From assembly GCA_030248295.1 (NCBI GenBank), contig JASANH010001684.1:62001-126000 (forward strand): DNA of 64,000 bases, in the 5' to 3' direction. Origin of the DNA: Mesodorylaimus sp. YZB2_4. Taxonomy: Eukaryota; Nematoda; Enoplea; Dorylaimida; Dorylaimidae. Positions 24,694-37,682 of the stretch are shown here, one piece after another. The position numbers and the translations under genes were made by a program. Each line of letters begins with the position of its first letter. Position 1 is the stretch's first letter. The notes under the pieces were generated by a model. The model worked only from the letters and a program-made list of their open reading frames with translations. It searched no databases and was not told where the DNA came from.

Positions 24694-27600
24694 CTAAAAT
24701 AAAAATAAAACAACTTTAGACAACATGCGCTCAAAATGAGCTCATAGAAACTGTCATGTTCGGACAGAATATCCGCAAATATGTGCCCCCTGTAGAGCTA
24801 CTTTCTAAAAAATCCTTAGCTAGAATACTCGTACGTGGGGTGAGGCCGTATTGATAAGATGTCACGGGAGGGATGCCGAAGACGACTGAGTTTGCTCAAT
24901 GAAACACTAGCATGCATCTAACGTCTGTGGTGAGATGTACAGTACTTGTAGTCATCGTCAGCTGATTCAAGAAGGCTTTGATGAGTCCTAGTGCACATTT
25001 CGATAAGGTTCTACTCAGGGCGATGTCGCTTGACAAAGAGTTTATCAGTTACTGTGAAGTATATTGAAACGAATTACACTTGGTTTAACATTAAAAATTA
25101 GTTCTCGCCATTCAAAAATCCTAGCACACAGTGGCGGGAATCGAAAACTTCGCTGTTTTCCAAAAATTTCTGAATGGGAAAAACAGGACAAAGACGAGAA
25201 AAAAGCTTCGATTTTGTGAATTATTTATGATAGCCGAGACGGTCGTGAGTTTTTAAAGTTTCTAGCCTGGCACAAAAAGGTTTTAGAGGTGAGCAAACAA
25301 TGAATACACTGGCCTTTTATACCTGACCAATCTACAGTAGTTCTTGCCTCGGTGATTGATAGACTAGGACCCAAGGAACCCTCTCTGAGCCAAAGTCTCA
25401 TATTTCAACATCCATCACGACCTCTAAAAAATATTTCACGCAATCCATCAAGCTGGCGACTCATCTTCTGAAGTAACGTCCACTTCAGTTTATCACAGGG
25501 ACCGATAAATGGGAAATAAATTGACTCTTCTTTAAAGCTCTGTTTGCTTTACTTTCATGCACCTTTTTTTTAAAATTGGTTACACTGCGGCTTACACTTT
25601 GGTTGTGCAAAAAGGAATTTCTTTTGAAAAATCATCAGAAACCTTGTCAAATAAAGTTGACCTTTGCTAGATTCCTTTCTTCAAAATTTTCCAGCCAAAA
25701 TTTGTTGATTTCCCAGCAATTTATTGCAAGCCGTGCATTGACACGGTGGAGTTGAGGTTGTACACAGACACTCGAGTAAGGCGGAACATTTGTGATGACA
25801 CAATCCATTCGAGTGTAAACAAGTCAATGACTGCCACCATCCCAACATGTTCCCACAAGTCACTCTGAACAGCTGCGTACACACGGTCCAGCTGCCCGCG
25901 TCTTACCTTGGCCTCGACGTCGTAATAACGCACTTCACATTAGGTAAATGTTGAACAATTTTGGTTCCTCTTCTTTTCTTGAAATCATCGCCTCAAAAAT
26001 GTACCCCTCAACGTTCCTCCGAACTCTATCCAACCCACCTTCGGGGAGCGGGCATAATAGGAAGCGGTTGACTCGAATATTTACGCAACAAGGCCGAGGG
26101 ACTAGCCACCTATAGACTCCGACTGACCGACCGTGCACGCTTGTCTAACTATACTTTGGCCACACACGACGTCGGGACGAGGTTTTCGGGACGCGTGTAA
26201 ATAAGGATGTGAAAAAGAAGAAAACTATGTAAAATTGCGCATCTCGCTAAAATTCCAAAATTACTTTGCTCGAGACCTTGACTTGAGGAAGAAAAACGCA
26301 AAAATATTTTCAACACACATATGGCCATGGAAATAAGAAATAACCAATCTCAGATTAAATTGACGGATAATTTTTCGGTCGACTCAGAAGAAATTATGGC
26401 GCATTACCTAGCCAATACTTTATCTCTCGATGGACTGGGTCAAAAAGAAATATTCATCCATTTAATTGACTTTTATTCATTTTTAAATGCCTTAATTTTT
26501 AAAAATGTCCAATCAAGCAGTCTAAAATCTTGATTCTAAAGCGCAAAAGCCGGCAGTCCAAGCAATTCAAAGAATGGCATCAAAATGCAAAGAATTTTGG
26601 AAAAACGTTGCTGAATGAGTACAATATGTTTGCAGATAGTCTAAAAGAACTGGGTGAAGAAGATTAGGATTGACCCAGAGAAGGTACAGTCCACGGTAGG
26701 TGAGGATTAACCTAGACTCAGAGTCATCGAGTACAGCCACTGGAGGTCGAGAAGGGATGAAGGGGGCAGAACACGTGGCGGTAAACAGGGGATTGGGGAA
26801 GTGATGGTTCCAGCTCGATAGGGGATGATTATTATACTCAGAAGAACCAAGAATTCTGATAAACGCAAAAGTCTTTGATCTTTAAAACATTTCGATTTTC
26901 AGCTAAAATAATTTTGGCGGGAAAAAAATTTCAAAAATCTGTTGGTGTAAGCACCCTTGTAAACTGTATATTGTTCCAATTAGGATCACAATCCAGTCGA
27001 AAAAACTTTTCGGCGTTCTATAAATCGCATTTCGCATATAACTCGTCTGAATCCTTCACAGAATCTTAGTCCTCGGCCATAAACTCAAACTGCCAATAAA
27101 AAGGGACCAAAAATCATCTTTTAGCCTAGAAAACTTGAATTCTGGAAAACTTGTAAAAACACGCATCGACATCTTGCTCACCTCGTAAATCGGCCAAAAT
27201 CCTGGCCTTAGCAGAAGCAGGTTAACAAAAAAATGTAACCCATAAAATTTTTAAAGCCAGTTATTTTCGTTTCGACTTATGCGAGCATTGTTAGCAATAA
27301 GAAAAATGTAAGACCCGTCGTCGTGCGCAGCGTCTTCGTTTCGTGTGGTTAAGAATGGGGCCAGCACACCAGATCGAAACAAGAGTGTTCGGATCGGTGA
27401 CACTTACCAACAGAAGGTGGGCGGTCGTGTGTCGGAAAATTTAGAGGACATCGAACTATATTTCTTGCAGTTTGAAAAATTTTCGCTGACTCGACAATAT
27501 AGTCAAAGTTTATCTAAATACTGAAACTATGATCCAATAGGGGCTGACTAAATTTGGCCCGGCTGGTGATGGATGACGAAGTAGAGGCCATAATATGGTG

Positions 27601-29483
27601 TACTAGTGGATGGTAAAGGAAGAAAAAGGTTGCGCGCTATCGCATCGCCATTCCTTATTCGTACCACCCAATGACGCCCATATAAACGGCCATTTTTTCT
27701 ATTACACCTTTACAACGTGTGCGAAGCGCCATGCCTCTACTTGACTGCCCACACCGACAGACGGACCACCGCACCGAACCAGGCATATCTCGTTGTTGTA
27801 GATATTACGATAGCCAACGAATCTAGGGCTAACAGCCAACTCACTGGGGGCACACACCAAACTCCGAATAACAACATGAACGACTTTGGCCGCTACTACT
27901 TTCTAGTGCCTTGTTTGCCAGACGGGTAAGAGCTGGGCGTGCTCAGCTATGTGCCACATGTCAACGAAAGAGCCAGAGCTTACATCGAGGGCAATCCGCT
28001 CGGACAGTACAGGAGCCGCCTCAACCAGATGGCCGATGCGGGCGGTCAGCGTGTTTGTTTTGTGTGTAATGTGTAAACGGGGGATGACGGTCGGCGGACA
28101 ATAAAAATAAGGTTTGTACGTTTGTCCAGTGCAGCCACGAGGAAGAGGCGTTGGCGACACGTCGAAGCAGACAATACACGAGTACAGGCCATCCAAATGC
28201 CACGCCCACACACCTGGCCAAAATTTTTTAAAACTTTTCCCCAAATTTCCTAGAGTTCCCAAAAATAGTCAGGCTTCGAATGTAGCCTTTTCCCGCTCAG
28301 GCTTGTCAAGACCATAAAATCGGTCATAACGTGCCTTATCGCGAGCACTAGCTCGGCTTACAGCATGATAACCTTGTTCTTACTTTTTTACGCCATCAAC
28401 ATGCAAGCTGGGAAGGAGCTGAGTCGACAAGCATCCTAGTGCGACATACGGAGAAATATTTGTTTTTTTTTGGGATTCAAGTTCAAAGATCATCAGAAAA
28501 TGCCAAAATAATGAAGGTCAGCAGCGGTTTTAGAAATGATACATACTGATGGGTATGACGCGCGGAGTGTTCTGCCATTATCAATACCGAACCAAAAAAA
28601 AACGTACTTCAAACGTGGCTTGACTCAGCTGAAGCAGGTGATAAAAAACGGTCGAATATACTGTACCTTACTGTACTACCGGTAAAAACGAAGGGGTTCA
28701 ACATCGTTCAAAAAGAATGGCTCTGCATGTCCCTAGATCTGGTGCCTAGATGTCTAGTCTGTGCTCCTTCTGATAACCTTGCCAGCCTTCAGATGTTCTA
28801 CCCATTCTTTGGTGTGGCCTCACGATCATAAGGAAATGATTGGCCTCTGATACTGTAAATGGATATAATCCAAAGAAATAGATGAAATCGACATGCATAA
28901 GCAAGAGAATCAGTCCTTCCAAAAAATTTTGGGAATACACAACACGTACAGTGTGTGAAACAGGAATGACTAGCTCGTAAGTCTAATTTTTTGAAACGAA
29001 AACTTGTTGTCTATGACAGATTATAGGCACAATACAGTACTGTTTCTGTCTAGTAGTAAAACATGTCGCCTACCGTTCTTATTGTTTTCTCCGTCGTCAT
29101 TGTTGGAACTATCAATAAAAATAATCATCTTTTCCCGAGTCCAACGGCAACTAATTCCAGAGAAAGCAGCAATCGCAGTCAGTTCAGCGAGATTTGTGTA
29201 AATAACCTTGCCTAGTCCTGTCGACAAAGTCAAGTGTCTTGCGAATGGTCAGTGGGGCGCAAAAGTTATTGCGGGCCATTTTATCTTTTCTCTAGTTTAT
29301 CAAGTCGCGGTCATCACAAAATAGAATCTCAAGTGGACTAACGATAACCTCGTTTCGACAATGTATTCAGAACACATAGGCCTGACACGCGCCTAATGTC
29401 CTTTAGATAGGTTGAGTGGACAGTTAGGCGTGGCGTGCAACCAATGAACCAACGATGCACTAATCGTAAGTACAGTCAGGCCT

Positions 29484-29560
29484 GGTCGAGATTCGAACCG
29501 AGAGTAAGTAAATGTTACGCACGAATGAGTGAGCCGGCGAGATCAATCCGTTCATCACGC
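29484..29560 (-). repeat. tRNA-like/B-box segment
   Basis: The minus strand reads CTCTCGGTTCGAATCTCG, a B-box with a near-complete T-stem. Upstream sequence does not fold as a full tRNA. Probably a degenerate tRNA-derived repeat. Confidence 0.35.
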
Positions 29561-30296
29561 CTCATTCCCACACAATCACAAACGCACTGGTAACTCTCGG
29601 TCAGTGCAAACTGTGGTGTATTACTGTTAGGAGCGAAACCAATGGCGTGGACAGAATGTTCCCCCATTTGACATGGAGTGTTCTCATCAGTGAAATGTGT
29701 TTATATCAAATAGGTCCTACCCTGCCCTACACCAACCTTACTGGCCGTAATGATGAATGGGAAAGTGAATTTGTACATGTTGAATACAGCCACTAAACGT
29801 TGTGTACGTACACGACCATAAATGTACCGTCCTACGCAATGTGCCGTGTGCCATTTTCTTTTCGCTAAATTGCTGAATAATTCAGCCTCGGGCTATGGAC
29901 TATTTAAAAATATTGTAGCCAATGAAAAACAAGGTGATTTCAGCCATGCTAGAATGCACATTGGTTCACACGCTCTAGAAGACCAACACAGAGCGCATCA
30001 AGCAAAAAGTGGACGACTAAACAGGATCAGTGAAAAGTGAAAAGATTCAGCACTGGGAAAGAAAAATGCCGAATTTAGGGTAAGGAATTTAATATTCAGG
30101 ATGTCTAGAAATTTATGTAAACTCTATCCAATGTTGAAATGATACCAAATTACAATGGTTTTACAGACCTAGGCCAAGATTACCACCATCAGATGGGTCC
30201 CTCTTGCGATTAGTTGATCTGTAGTCGCCCCCCCCCCCGGGTCTCTTTTAAAACCTTCCTCAGATTCCTCAGATGTCAAAGACCGCAAACTCTCTC

Positions 30297-30569
30297 CTAA
30301 TTCTTAAAACCGCAGGCATATTGTGGCCACGTTTCCATATCCGTCCTACCTGTCCCATCAGTAAGGTCCCGTTTATGAATTTCCCGACCAAGATCAATCT
30401 CAGAAACACTGCCGCCAACAAATTCTTCTTTTGTCTCTTCCACATCGACTAGTGCATTTCTTCGTTTAACCAAGTCCAAACTCGATCGTGATCTCTTGAT
30501 TTCACGCCGGACATTGAAATTCAGTTTCTTGACACTGAACGATTTCAGCAAAGTCACTTTCCCAAACAT
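30297..30569 (-). CDS. Small hypothetical protein (90 codons)
   Basis: ATG-started frame with a basic N-terminal half (KKLNFNVRREIKRSRSSLDL) and an acidic middle (VDVEETKEEF). Composition is protein-like, but no domain, signal peptide or splice partner is recognised, and nothing nearby supports expression. It may be an isolated exon or a chance frame. Confidence 0.22.
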   Translation of the reverse strand: MFGKVTLLKSFSVKKLNFNVRREIKRSRSSLDLVKRRNALVDVEETKEEFVGGSVSEIDLGREIHKRDLTDGTGRTDMETWPQYACGFKN

Positions 30570-31837
30570 ACCGATTATAATGCGAAAATATTTGATAGCT
30601 TATATGGGATAAAATTCAAATCATTCACGTTAGAATTGGATGAAGGAGAGCATGTTTAAGCTATTCCAAAGGGCTGACTAGGCTTGCTTAGACTGGGCGT
30701 CTGGGGAAAAGGAAAGGGGCAATAGAAAACGGTTGCTGACTCGTCAATGTGATTCACAGTACAGTGTGTACATTATGCATGTATGTGACTGGCTGAGCCA
30801 GCTTGCTGAAATGTATTTTCTGGTAGCTGAATGGTTATGCGGCTACCATCCTACGTCAAGCACAAACTGTACACAGGCCAAAACACCATAGAAGACTCAG
30901 GGAGGGAAGCGAAAAAATTGCGATACGGTCTGTAGAAAGGTTAGTAGGCAGCGAAAAAACCTTGCTGAGAAAGTTATAAAAGCAAGACATACCTTTGGTT
31001 TTCTTCGATAGGACTTATTATTCTTCTGTTCCTATGCTGGCCGAGAACAGAGACGAATGGGGCTAACTCGTCAAAATTCGAGGTGAACTACTTTGTCAAT
31101 AACAACAAGGACGTTTATACTTTTGTGTTCGTAGACGTCAACAAGGCAGTGGAGAGTTAATCGGCCATTCCGCATGCCTCTGTGCTGAGAAAGAATGGCG
31201 ATGGTGTTCACGCGAGCAACTGCTCTCATCGTCGAATACCTTGTAAGCTTCAGTTTCTTTTAGTTCTTGGGTGCGAAGGGACGAAGGGGCTAGGCGTAAG
31301 TAACAAGAGCCAAAAGCTGGGAATTTCTTGCTGAATCACGCGTCAATGGACGAGCAACTGTTGGAGGCGCCTTTTAGTACTCCTGGCATTTGGATGAGTT
31401 CAATATTGGCTATGGTTATGCGCTGGAATAATTGCAGCCCAGTCGTATGCACACCTGGAGTTCTTCCCTGAACTGACTTGGGTCCAAAAGGATTAGAGAG
31501 AGTTAGAGTTGCGGAAGTAGAAAAAGTGGAAGAACTTTTGGGATGATAAGATTTAGAAATGTGTTATAAGCTTGGAAAATCTAGGAAGAGTCACCAAGAG
31601 CTAGGATTCTGCTATTTGCAAATGTTTTATGGCGATTAAAATCCACCTTTTATCAGCTATGCAAAGTGTCAAGCACAGAGAAACTACAGTTTTGCATCTT
31701 GTGACAGTCCCAAAATGTGCTTGGCTAAACTGATCGTGGTCAGACGGACAAGTCGCGGGCAGGTTGGATACACTGATCTGCCGTATGCTGATTGTGAAAT
31801 AATGTGCTCCCGCGAGGGACGATGGCGTAATTTTTAG

Positions 31838-32275
31838 CAACGTTTGTAGCGCATAAATATCGAGCGTGACTACGTTTATATTTCACAGCATAATCAAACA
31901 CAGGTATGCTCGGAAGCGCAGGAGCAAGAAGAAGAAGCGTTTTTTCTAGGCCTCTAGTCGAACACAACACTCACCACTAGACGCACCCAGCGTTAGTGGC
32001 TGAGGCCATCCTCCAATCGGCTGCGAGCCAGGATTCCAAATGGTGGTACACCTTAACCGAAGGTTTCGTGCATATGAAGTTTAGGAGACCAGTAATGCTC
32101 GACTGATTGAACTACAAGCACAAATAGCAAAGGAAACTAATCAGGCACGAACTCCTAAATGCCAGTATTATACGATTGAGGAGACTCACCACCACCCTTG
32201 AGTGTCTTGGTCTGACCCTGGAGCTGGTGGCCTCAGGTGGTGTATCGGGGTCCTTCTCCGTTTGAAATACTCTAC
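31838..32275 (-). pseudogene. Broken partial copy of the acidic secreted protein gene (3' end)
   Basis: Aligns end to end with 40757-41205, the last exon plus 3' flank of the intact gene, in the same orientation. Shared blocks include AGTCGAACACAACACTC, AGACGCACCCAG, CAAATAGCAAAGGA versus TAAATAGCAAAGGA, and CTTGAGTGTCTTGGTCTGAC. Small insertions and deletions break the frame: the stretch matching NGEEHQNTNPEIPPEPPAPE is shortened and an extra base follows the CTCAAG segment. No counterpart of the other four exons was found next to it. This is a truncated genomic duplicate, not a spliced retrocopy, because non-transcribed-looking 3' flank is also copied. Confidence 0.7.
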
Positions 32276-33149
32276 GCAATACCCGTACATCTGGGACAGT
32301 GTCATTCATCGAGTCTTACGTCAAATACAAAAGATCTCGAAAGGCTTGGCTATAAACGTCACGTGCTTGCTAGAATCTTCTAAAAACTAAGAGAGAAAGG
32401 GTTGGCAGAGTGCTGGGGGTTCGGGTAAACGATCAATATGATCGATAAACATCGTCTCGTCGTGCGTCGAATCTAGAACAAGCCGAGACCTATACCTGCT
32501 TATTTTATTATCATACGGATTTCCCACAGATAACAAGCCAGAAGCGGATGGTCGAAGTGGATCACAGGTCGGTCGTACGTCCTCACATCACTGTTACGTG
32601 CGACAAGCACGAGTGGTCTAGACGAAGATTGACCAAAATCTTCTCGTTTTAATCGCACCAATCTTACGAGCACGAGACATTAGATTCCTTGCAAGTGATC
32701 ATGGATCGAGTGCCCCGATGGGGAAGGTCAGTCAGGACGTCGTTCGGACTCCAGTTCGTTTGGTCTCCGAGGCTGGCAATGGTCTTAATCACAGGTGAGG
32801 CGTTTTGGGTGTAAACGAAATCCCCAACCAGCTAGGGCTCGTGGTATCAGCTGTGCCACAAAGAGTGACCCTTTATGGGGGGGGGGGGGAGCTTGCTCAT
32901 TACTTCCTGACATTTCAGTTTCATGATTCTCTGCTACCGAATGCAAATAGTTGTCGACTTGTAACTGGTGTCACATTTTGCAGTTGCAATACCAAAGTTT
33001 TGGGGCGAACAACAACCGCGTATAAGGTCAGTCTTTGACTGTTGCGCACTTCCTTTTTTTAAATTTTTGTGGGTTGGGCTCCGGGCCGCCCAAGTTCCCC
33101 CATGACTCTTCCAACCCGTTTTGCCCATGGCCGGCCTGCAGTCATGATA

Positions 33150-33358
33150 CTATGCGAGGCTGTGAAGTGACCGACTCTCGCGGCAGGCCCCCTCTGAGCG
33201 TCTCCAATGCACTCCGCCTCGACGATTTGGGATCAGCGAGGGTGATGGTTCGCAAACCGACCTCCACCACTGGGAATCGAAGCCGGGACGAGTCCAGCCA
33301 CTCGAGACCAAGCAACACGGAAAGGTGAATGCCAAAACAGCTGCACCACCGCGGTCGC
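33150..33358 (-). repeat. tRNA-derived SINE (family 1), inverted copy
   Basis: Reverse-strand copy of the element at 10602. On the minus strand it begins CCGCGGTGGTGCAG and contains GAGTGGCTGGACTCGTCC, then a mutated B-box (GCTTCGATTCC), then GAGGTCGGTTTG and ACCCTCGCTGA. Confidence 0.72.
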
Positions 33359-34561
33359 CAGAACATACTGTATTTTTCATGTTCAGTCCTGTGACAATGG
33401 GCCAACGTTTTCGGATGCATGAATGCCGAACCGCTGCACCATCAGGCTGCTTTTGCATACTTTCTGCAACTTTTAACTTCTGCTCCCCCAGAAAAGTAAT
33501 CTTTTAAAGAGCATTTTGATGCGCAACTAACAGTGGTCTTACCGTGTTTTCTCGTAAATTGGGACATCGTAGAAGGTTGTGGGGACCCTCGAGTAATTAA
33601 ACACGGTACAAAATTCAATCGTCCTCTCGATCAGAGTTTTCATGAAGATCTCTTGGAAGTCTCATGACAGTTAGAGGTTGATGCATTTGGCAGAGCGAAA
33701 CGGATGCGGGTGTAATTCCCATTCAGACATAAAAATTTTATATGTCCTTTGGTATACCGTGTTTAGAGTTGGGACAGACATAGGAAAGCTGCTCTAAAAG
33801 AGGCTTTAGGAGCTTTTGCGTGCTCACCCAAACTGTATGGGCACATATTCGAGATTCCGACACCTCCTTGGAGCCACCCTAAAGGGACGAGGATATCAGT
33901 ATCAGTGACTCAATCGCATTGAGCAATTACGCGTTGACATTGGAAGTTCAGTACAGCATTTTACTTCTGCGCCAAACGGTGCGCTCTAACCGAAAGTACG
34001 GTGCTGTGGGAAAAGGCGGGTGTAACATGGTGAGTATAAACTGATGCAGCGGTTTCGACGAGTAGTGTGTTCGAGATAGGCCTTAAAGTGGTCACTTGCT
34101 GCTGAATAATATGGAAAGATATCGGTTACTTAAAATAGGTAAGCCGTCATCAACAAAGTCTGAAGCGTATGTACGTTATGCACGTACGAGTACATGTCAC
34201 GAGGCCGCTGTCATACACAAAAACTGCCCGGCTCGAGTTAGAAAAGGGTTTGTCGCAAATAATGAGGCAATAATGAAGGCGAGCAGCCGGATGTATAACG
34301 TTGCCATCACAGTGACGACTAGGCTACGCTTGTTCAGATGTCGGCCGGGTTAACAGCATTTCAAGCGTTGGGCTCCAAGGAGCCACATAAGTCCAGGAAA
34401 TAGGAGTAGTACCGTGGGCGAATAACTGATGAGCGTGTCTACATTTTGTCCTAAACTACGCCTTTAGTGCCTGTCTGCACCGGGGAGGGGGCGAACCACA
34501 AGTCACAAGTCCAATAAAAGCGCTGGACACTGAATATGACATGCTTTCACTGGCTCGCCAC

Positions 34562-35211
34562 TCACGGCCGGATCGGATGGGGGCTCATTGGATCGGATCC
34601 AAAACTACGACTGGATCAGAAAAATTTTGGATTGGATCGGATGCTTCAGATCGGATCAGATCATGTGAAATACATGTAATTTTTTGAACTATCAATAACG
34701 CATCAACTTTTTTCGAAACATTGCTTCTCATGATAAGCATAGAGTATTTATAATCATGGTGCCATGGCACAAGCAGGCCCTCTCAGCAACACTGCTCATC
34801 ATGGATCTACAGTACTGTACAAGCTGATCAAGCAAAGTAAAGAAGATCCATGCTGCTCATTAAGGACTGCGGCCATAACTTCAATTTTTTTATAAAATGT
34901 ATGTATATATTTTTTTTCCACTCCTCACTAATAACGTTATGTCTGTCGTCTGACTCCAAACATTTGCAAAATATGAAAAGGAAACCTCGCCAACCCTTGC
35001 GTCGAATTCAACAAAACCAATAAGGAATTTGTTCATAGATGCAAAATAAAGCACTCCGAAAAATACCAGGGGCGTCTGACCAATCGGCCAGCAGTGATCA
35101 GCGCCTAACGTTAAACTCCTGGGAATTTTTTAACTCTCTTAGACTTTTTTCCCCAAACCAGAGTGTTTTAAGAGCCGTAGTCTGTAAGGATCCGATCCGA
35201 TCCGGCCGTGA
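34562..35211. mobile_element. TIR-bounded non-autonomous element (MITE-like)
   Basis: Bases 34562-34578 (TCACGGCCGGATCGGAT) are perfectly inverted at 35195-35211. Internal to the TIRs, GGATCGGATC-type units recur on the left side (to about 34665) and next to the right TIR. The 650-base body has no transposase-like frame. Clear target-site duplications were not seen, so the exact ends are provisional. Confidence 0.6.
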
Positions 35212-36637
35212 CTAGCCGGGAATCGAAACAAACTTTTTCTCATCGTCGATGTACTTCGATATGTGAATCTTATCTATGCTGATCGTGAGTGCTCACTCTT
35301 CCCTTTTCAGAGTTTTGGCAAATTACTCGAACTGAAACGATAAAATTTTGGAGAACCGGACAAGTGCATCCAATCTCTGACCAATACAACTGTCACAAAG
35401 TCAGAAAAGGTGCGAAAAACGACATACCATGTTTGGTTTGACATCCATGGACGGCGGGCGCGTAATCGATTGAGTTTTGTGTGGGACGAATATAGTAGCG
35501 GTAGAGAGCGCGCTGGGAGACACTCATGGGTCATTTATCTGCTCGCTGAGTTCTCTGTCAGCAACGCATTGCTTGGAATGGGCCCAGGTTTTCAAATTCG
35601 AGGAGCACTGTATTTTGTCCTAGATTTTACTGTACCCTGGGAACTCGGGGACCCAGTATGTTTGAATGCACTAAAGTTGGGAAAACGAGTATAAACGCCA
35701 CCATGCTTGGGCGCGTTGATCCCCGATCAGTGTCCCTGCGTTTTTGCACAAACTTTTACTTTTTGTGCAAAAGCGCATGGACACATTTCAATCGATTCAA
35801 AAAATCGACGATCCCCTTCAAAACCTTTTGACAAAGCGCTAACCGCTGCAATTCTTGTCACTTAATCCGAAAGTGAAGTCAAAATTACGATTTAAGCGAG
35901 ATTCTGATCTGCACTTTCTTATTATTTGAACCTAGGTTTTCAATTAAAGACGTCATTCTGTGGTGCTCAGATTATTGGCAACGGTCGATTTGTTGATCAA
36001 TTGGAGAAGTCGATTGCTTTAGTCGATCAGCCAACATGAGCAGCAATGGTAGCATTGTTCTGTTTTCGTGTCTTTCTGATCGTGTAGCATCTCTGTCGTG
36101 CACACCGTTTCTGACAGGTTTATGCCGCGCCTCTTTGCGCTGAGCAGAAAAAGTTTCTGATGTACGTACAGCGTCTCTGTAAACGCAGGAGCCGAGTCCC
36201 AGTTTCTGAAGAGCTTTAGACCAGGAACTCTGCTCTGGACCCGTACCACAGAAAGCAGATAAAGGTAGGGCACTACCGTTTTGTAGAGGTCGGGGGGGGG
36301 TACCAAAAGATAGGATTACCAATTGGTAACGGGTAGAGCTAGAGACGGCCTACCGCTACCACTAAATGCGGTTAGGGAAAAGATAGAACTACCTGGTCTT
36401 TGCTACCAGAAATCCATTACGCTTTTCTCTTAAGCTTTGCTAATTTGTCTGCACTTGGGAGGAACGGACTTTCTCACCCATTATCAGTGGCGGCAGCACA
36501 TAAATATCAAGGTTGCCAAGGAGAAAGGCTGACATTCTTCCCCATTCGGATAGGTCGACTACCTTTTCCTACCCACTGTCTATCGTCCTGTGCAGCCGTC
36601 TCATCTTTTGCGCGCTCTTTCGTTTTAAACTCTTTCC

Positions 36638-36693
36638 CTACCCGTTGGCTACCCTCCTCTACTGTAGAGCAGGGTAGCCAAATGATTGGGTAG
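36638..36693. repeat. Near-perfect palindrome in a CTACC-rich tract
   Basis: From CTACCCGTTGGCTACCCT to AGGGTAGCC...GGGTAG the sequence is almost its own reverse complement, centred near TCTACTGTAGA. The surrounding 36.3-36.8 kb is full of GGTAG/CTACC words. Confidence 0.6.
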
Positions 36694-37019
36694 ACACCTA
36701 CCTCTACCAATTGGCTCCCTCTATCTCCTTTTTCTGTGGTACTGGTAAGGGTGAGGGTAGCCCCGCCTCTTCCTCCAGGTAGACCTATCTTTGCCAAAAA
36801 ATGCCCCCTACCTGCTTTCTGTGTCACGGCCTCTGGAGGCAGTCCTCTCGGTAACAAAGTGCCAGACCTCTGTCACAGAGAACTCGGTGGGTGGATGAAT
36901 GAGCCATCATGGAGCTCACTCATGAGCAGCTAGTTAGTACGTATGTGCGATAGTGTTAGAAATGGCCTCAAGGTCAAGGTCAGAATTCTGTCAAAACCCC
37001 GATTGACCGACACTTGGCC

Positions 37020-37173
37020 AAAGTCAGGGTCAAGGTCAGAAAATTTTTTGGGGTCTGGTCAAGGTCAGGGTCAGGTCAGAAAATTTTTTGAGTGGTCGGT
37101 CAAGGTCAGGGTCAGGTCAGAAAATTTTTTGAGGGGTCTGGTCAAGGTCAGGGTCAGGTCAGAATTTCTTGCA
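37020..37173 (+). repeat. 41-base minisatellite array, copy 1
   Basis: About three and a half units of 40-42 bases. Each unit has the A/T block AAAATTTTTTG and then GGTCAAGGTCAGGGTCAGG. The same unit recurs at 38872-39006. Confidence 0.85.
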
Positions 37174-37633
37174 CCCGGTCACAGTATTCTGACAGCGAAA
37201 CAAAGTTAATTTAGTGAAATGTGGGTCAAAACATTTCAAGCTCCTGTCTGAGGGGGGCAGTTTTACAGTTCTAAATCCCAAGGCATGTCCTAAATTCTAG
37301 GACAGTCCTAAGCCATTCCACAATCAGCTTGGTATCCCACCCAACGACACCAGGCAATCATACAGTATAACATGTTTTCTTTGAGAATATACACGCCCTC
37401 CACGTTACCGCATAGGCCGCGTGTACATTCCCAAAGGAAACAGATAGTAAGTTTCAGACACTCCCTGGTGTCTTTATTTCACAGCAGCGCTGTGAGGCGC
37501 AGGGCAATTCTCCTTGATCCATGGCAATTTTGAGTTGATCTTTCTAGAGCAACTTTTTGGGCGTCTTGAGATTGTGGCATCTTGCATTAGCTCTCTCGAG
37601 CCGTAAAAATGGTTCTTTTTCAGCTGAACTAAA

Positions 37634-37682
37634 ATTCTGTCGTCCCTTTTTAACCATTGAGGCCAAAAAGGGACGACAGAAT
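37634..37682. repeat. Perfect 18-base inverted repeat with a 13-base loop
   Basis: ATTCTGTCGTCCCTTTTT at 37634-37651 is perfectly complementary to 37665-37682. The loop is AACCATTGAGGCC. Confidence 0.85.

Larger units (their letters stand above)
24694..31837. other. Region upstream of the spv-1-like gene, no confident gene
   Basis: May hold 5' non-coding exons of the spv-1-like gene. A minus-strand donor-like site (GGCCAAG then GTAAG) lies near 25904, but no acceptor or matching phase was found for it. Other features are a tRNA-like segment near 29484-29560, a C run at 30228-30238 and one small open frame at 30297-30569. The rest shows nothing I can support. Confidence 0.4.

Noticed and set aside
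25904-25960. Upstream coding exon for the RhoGAP gene ending EVRYYDVEAK
   Set aside because: The donor looks good, but its phase does not fit the next exon and the alternative frame has a stop.
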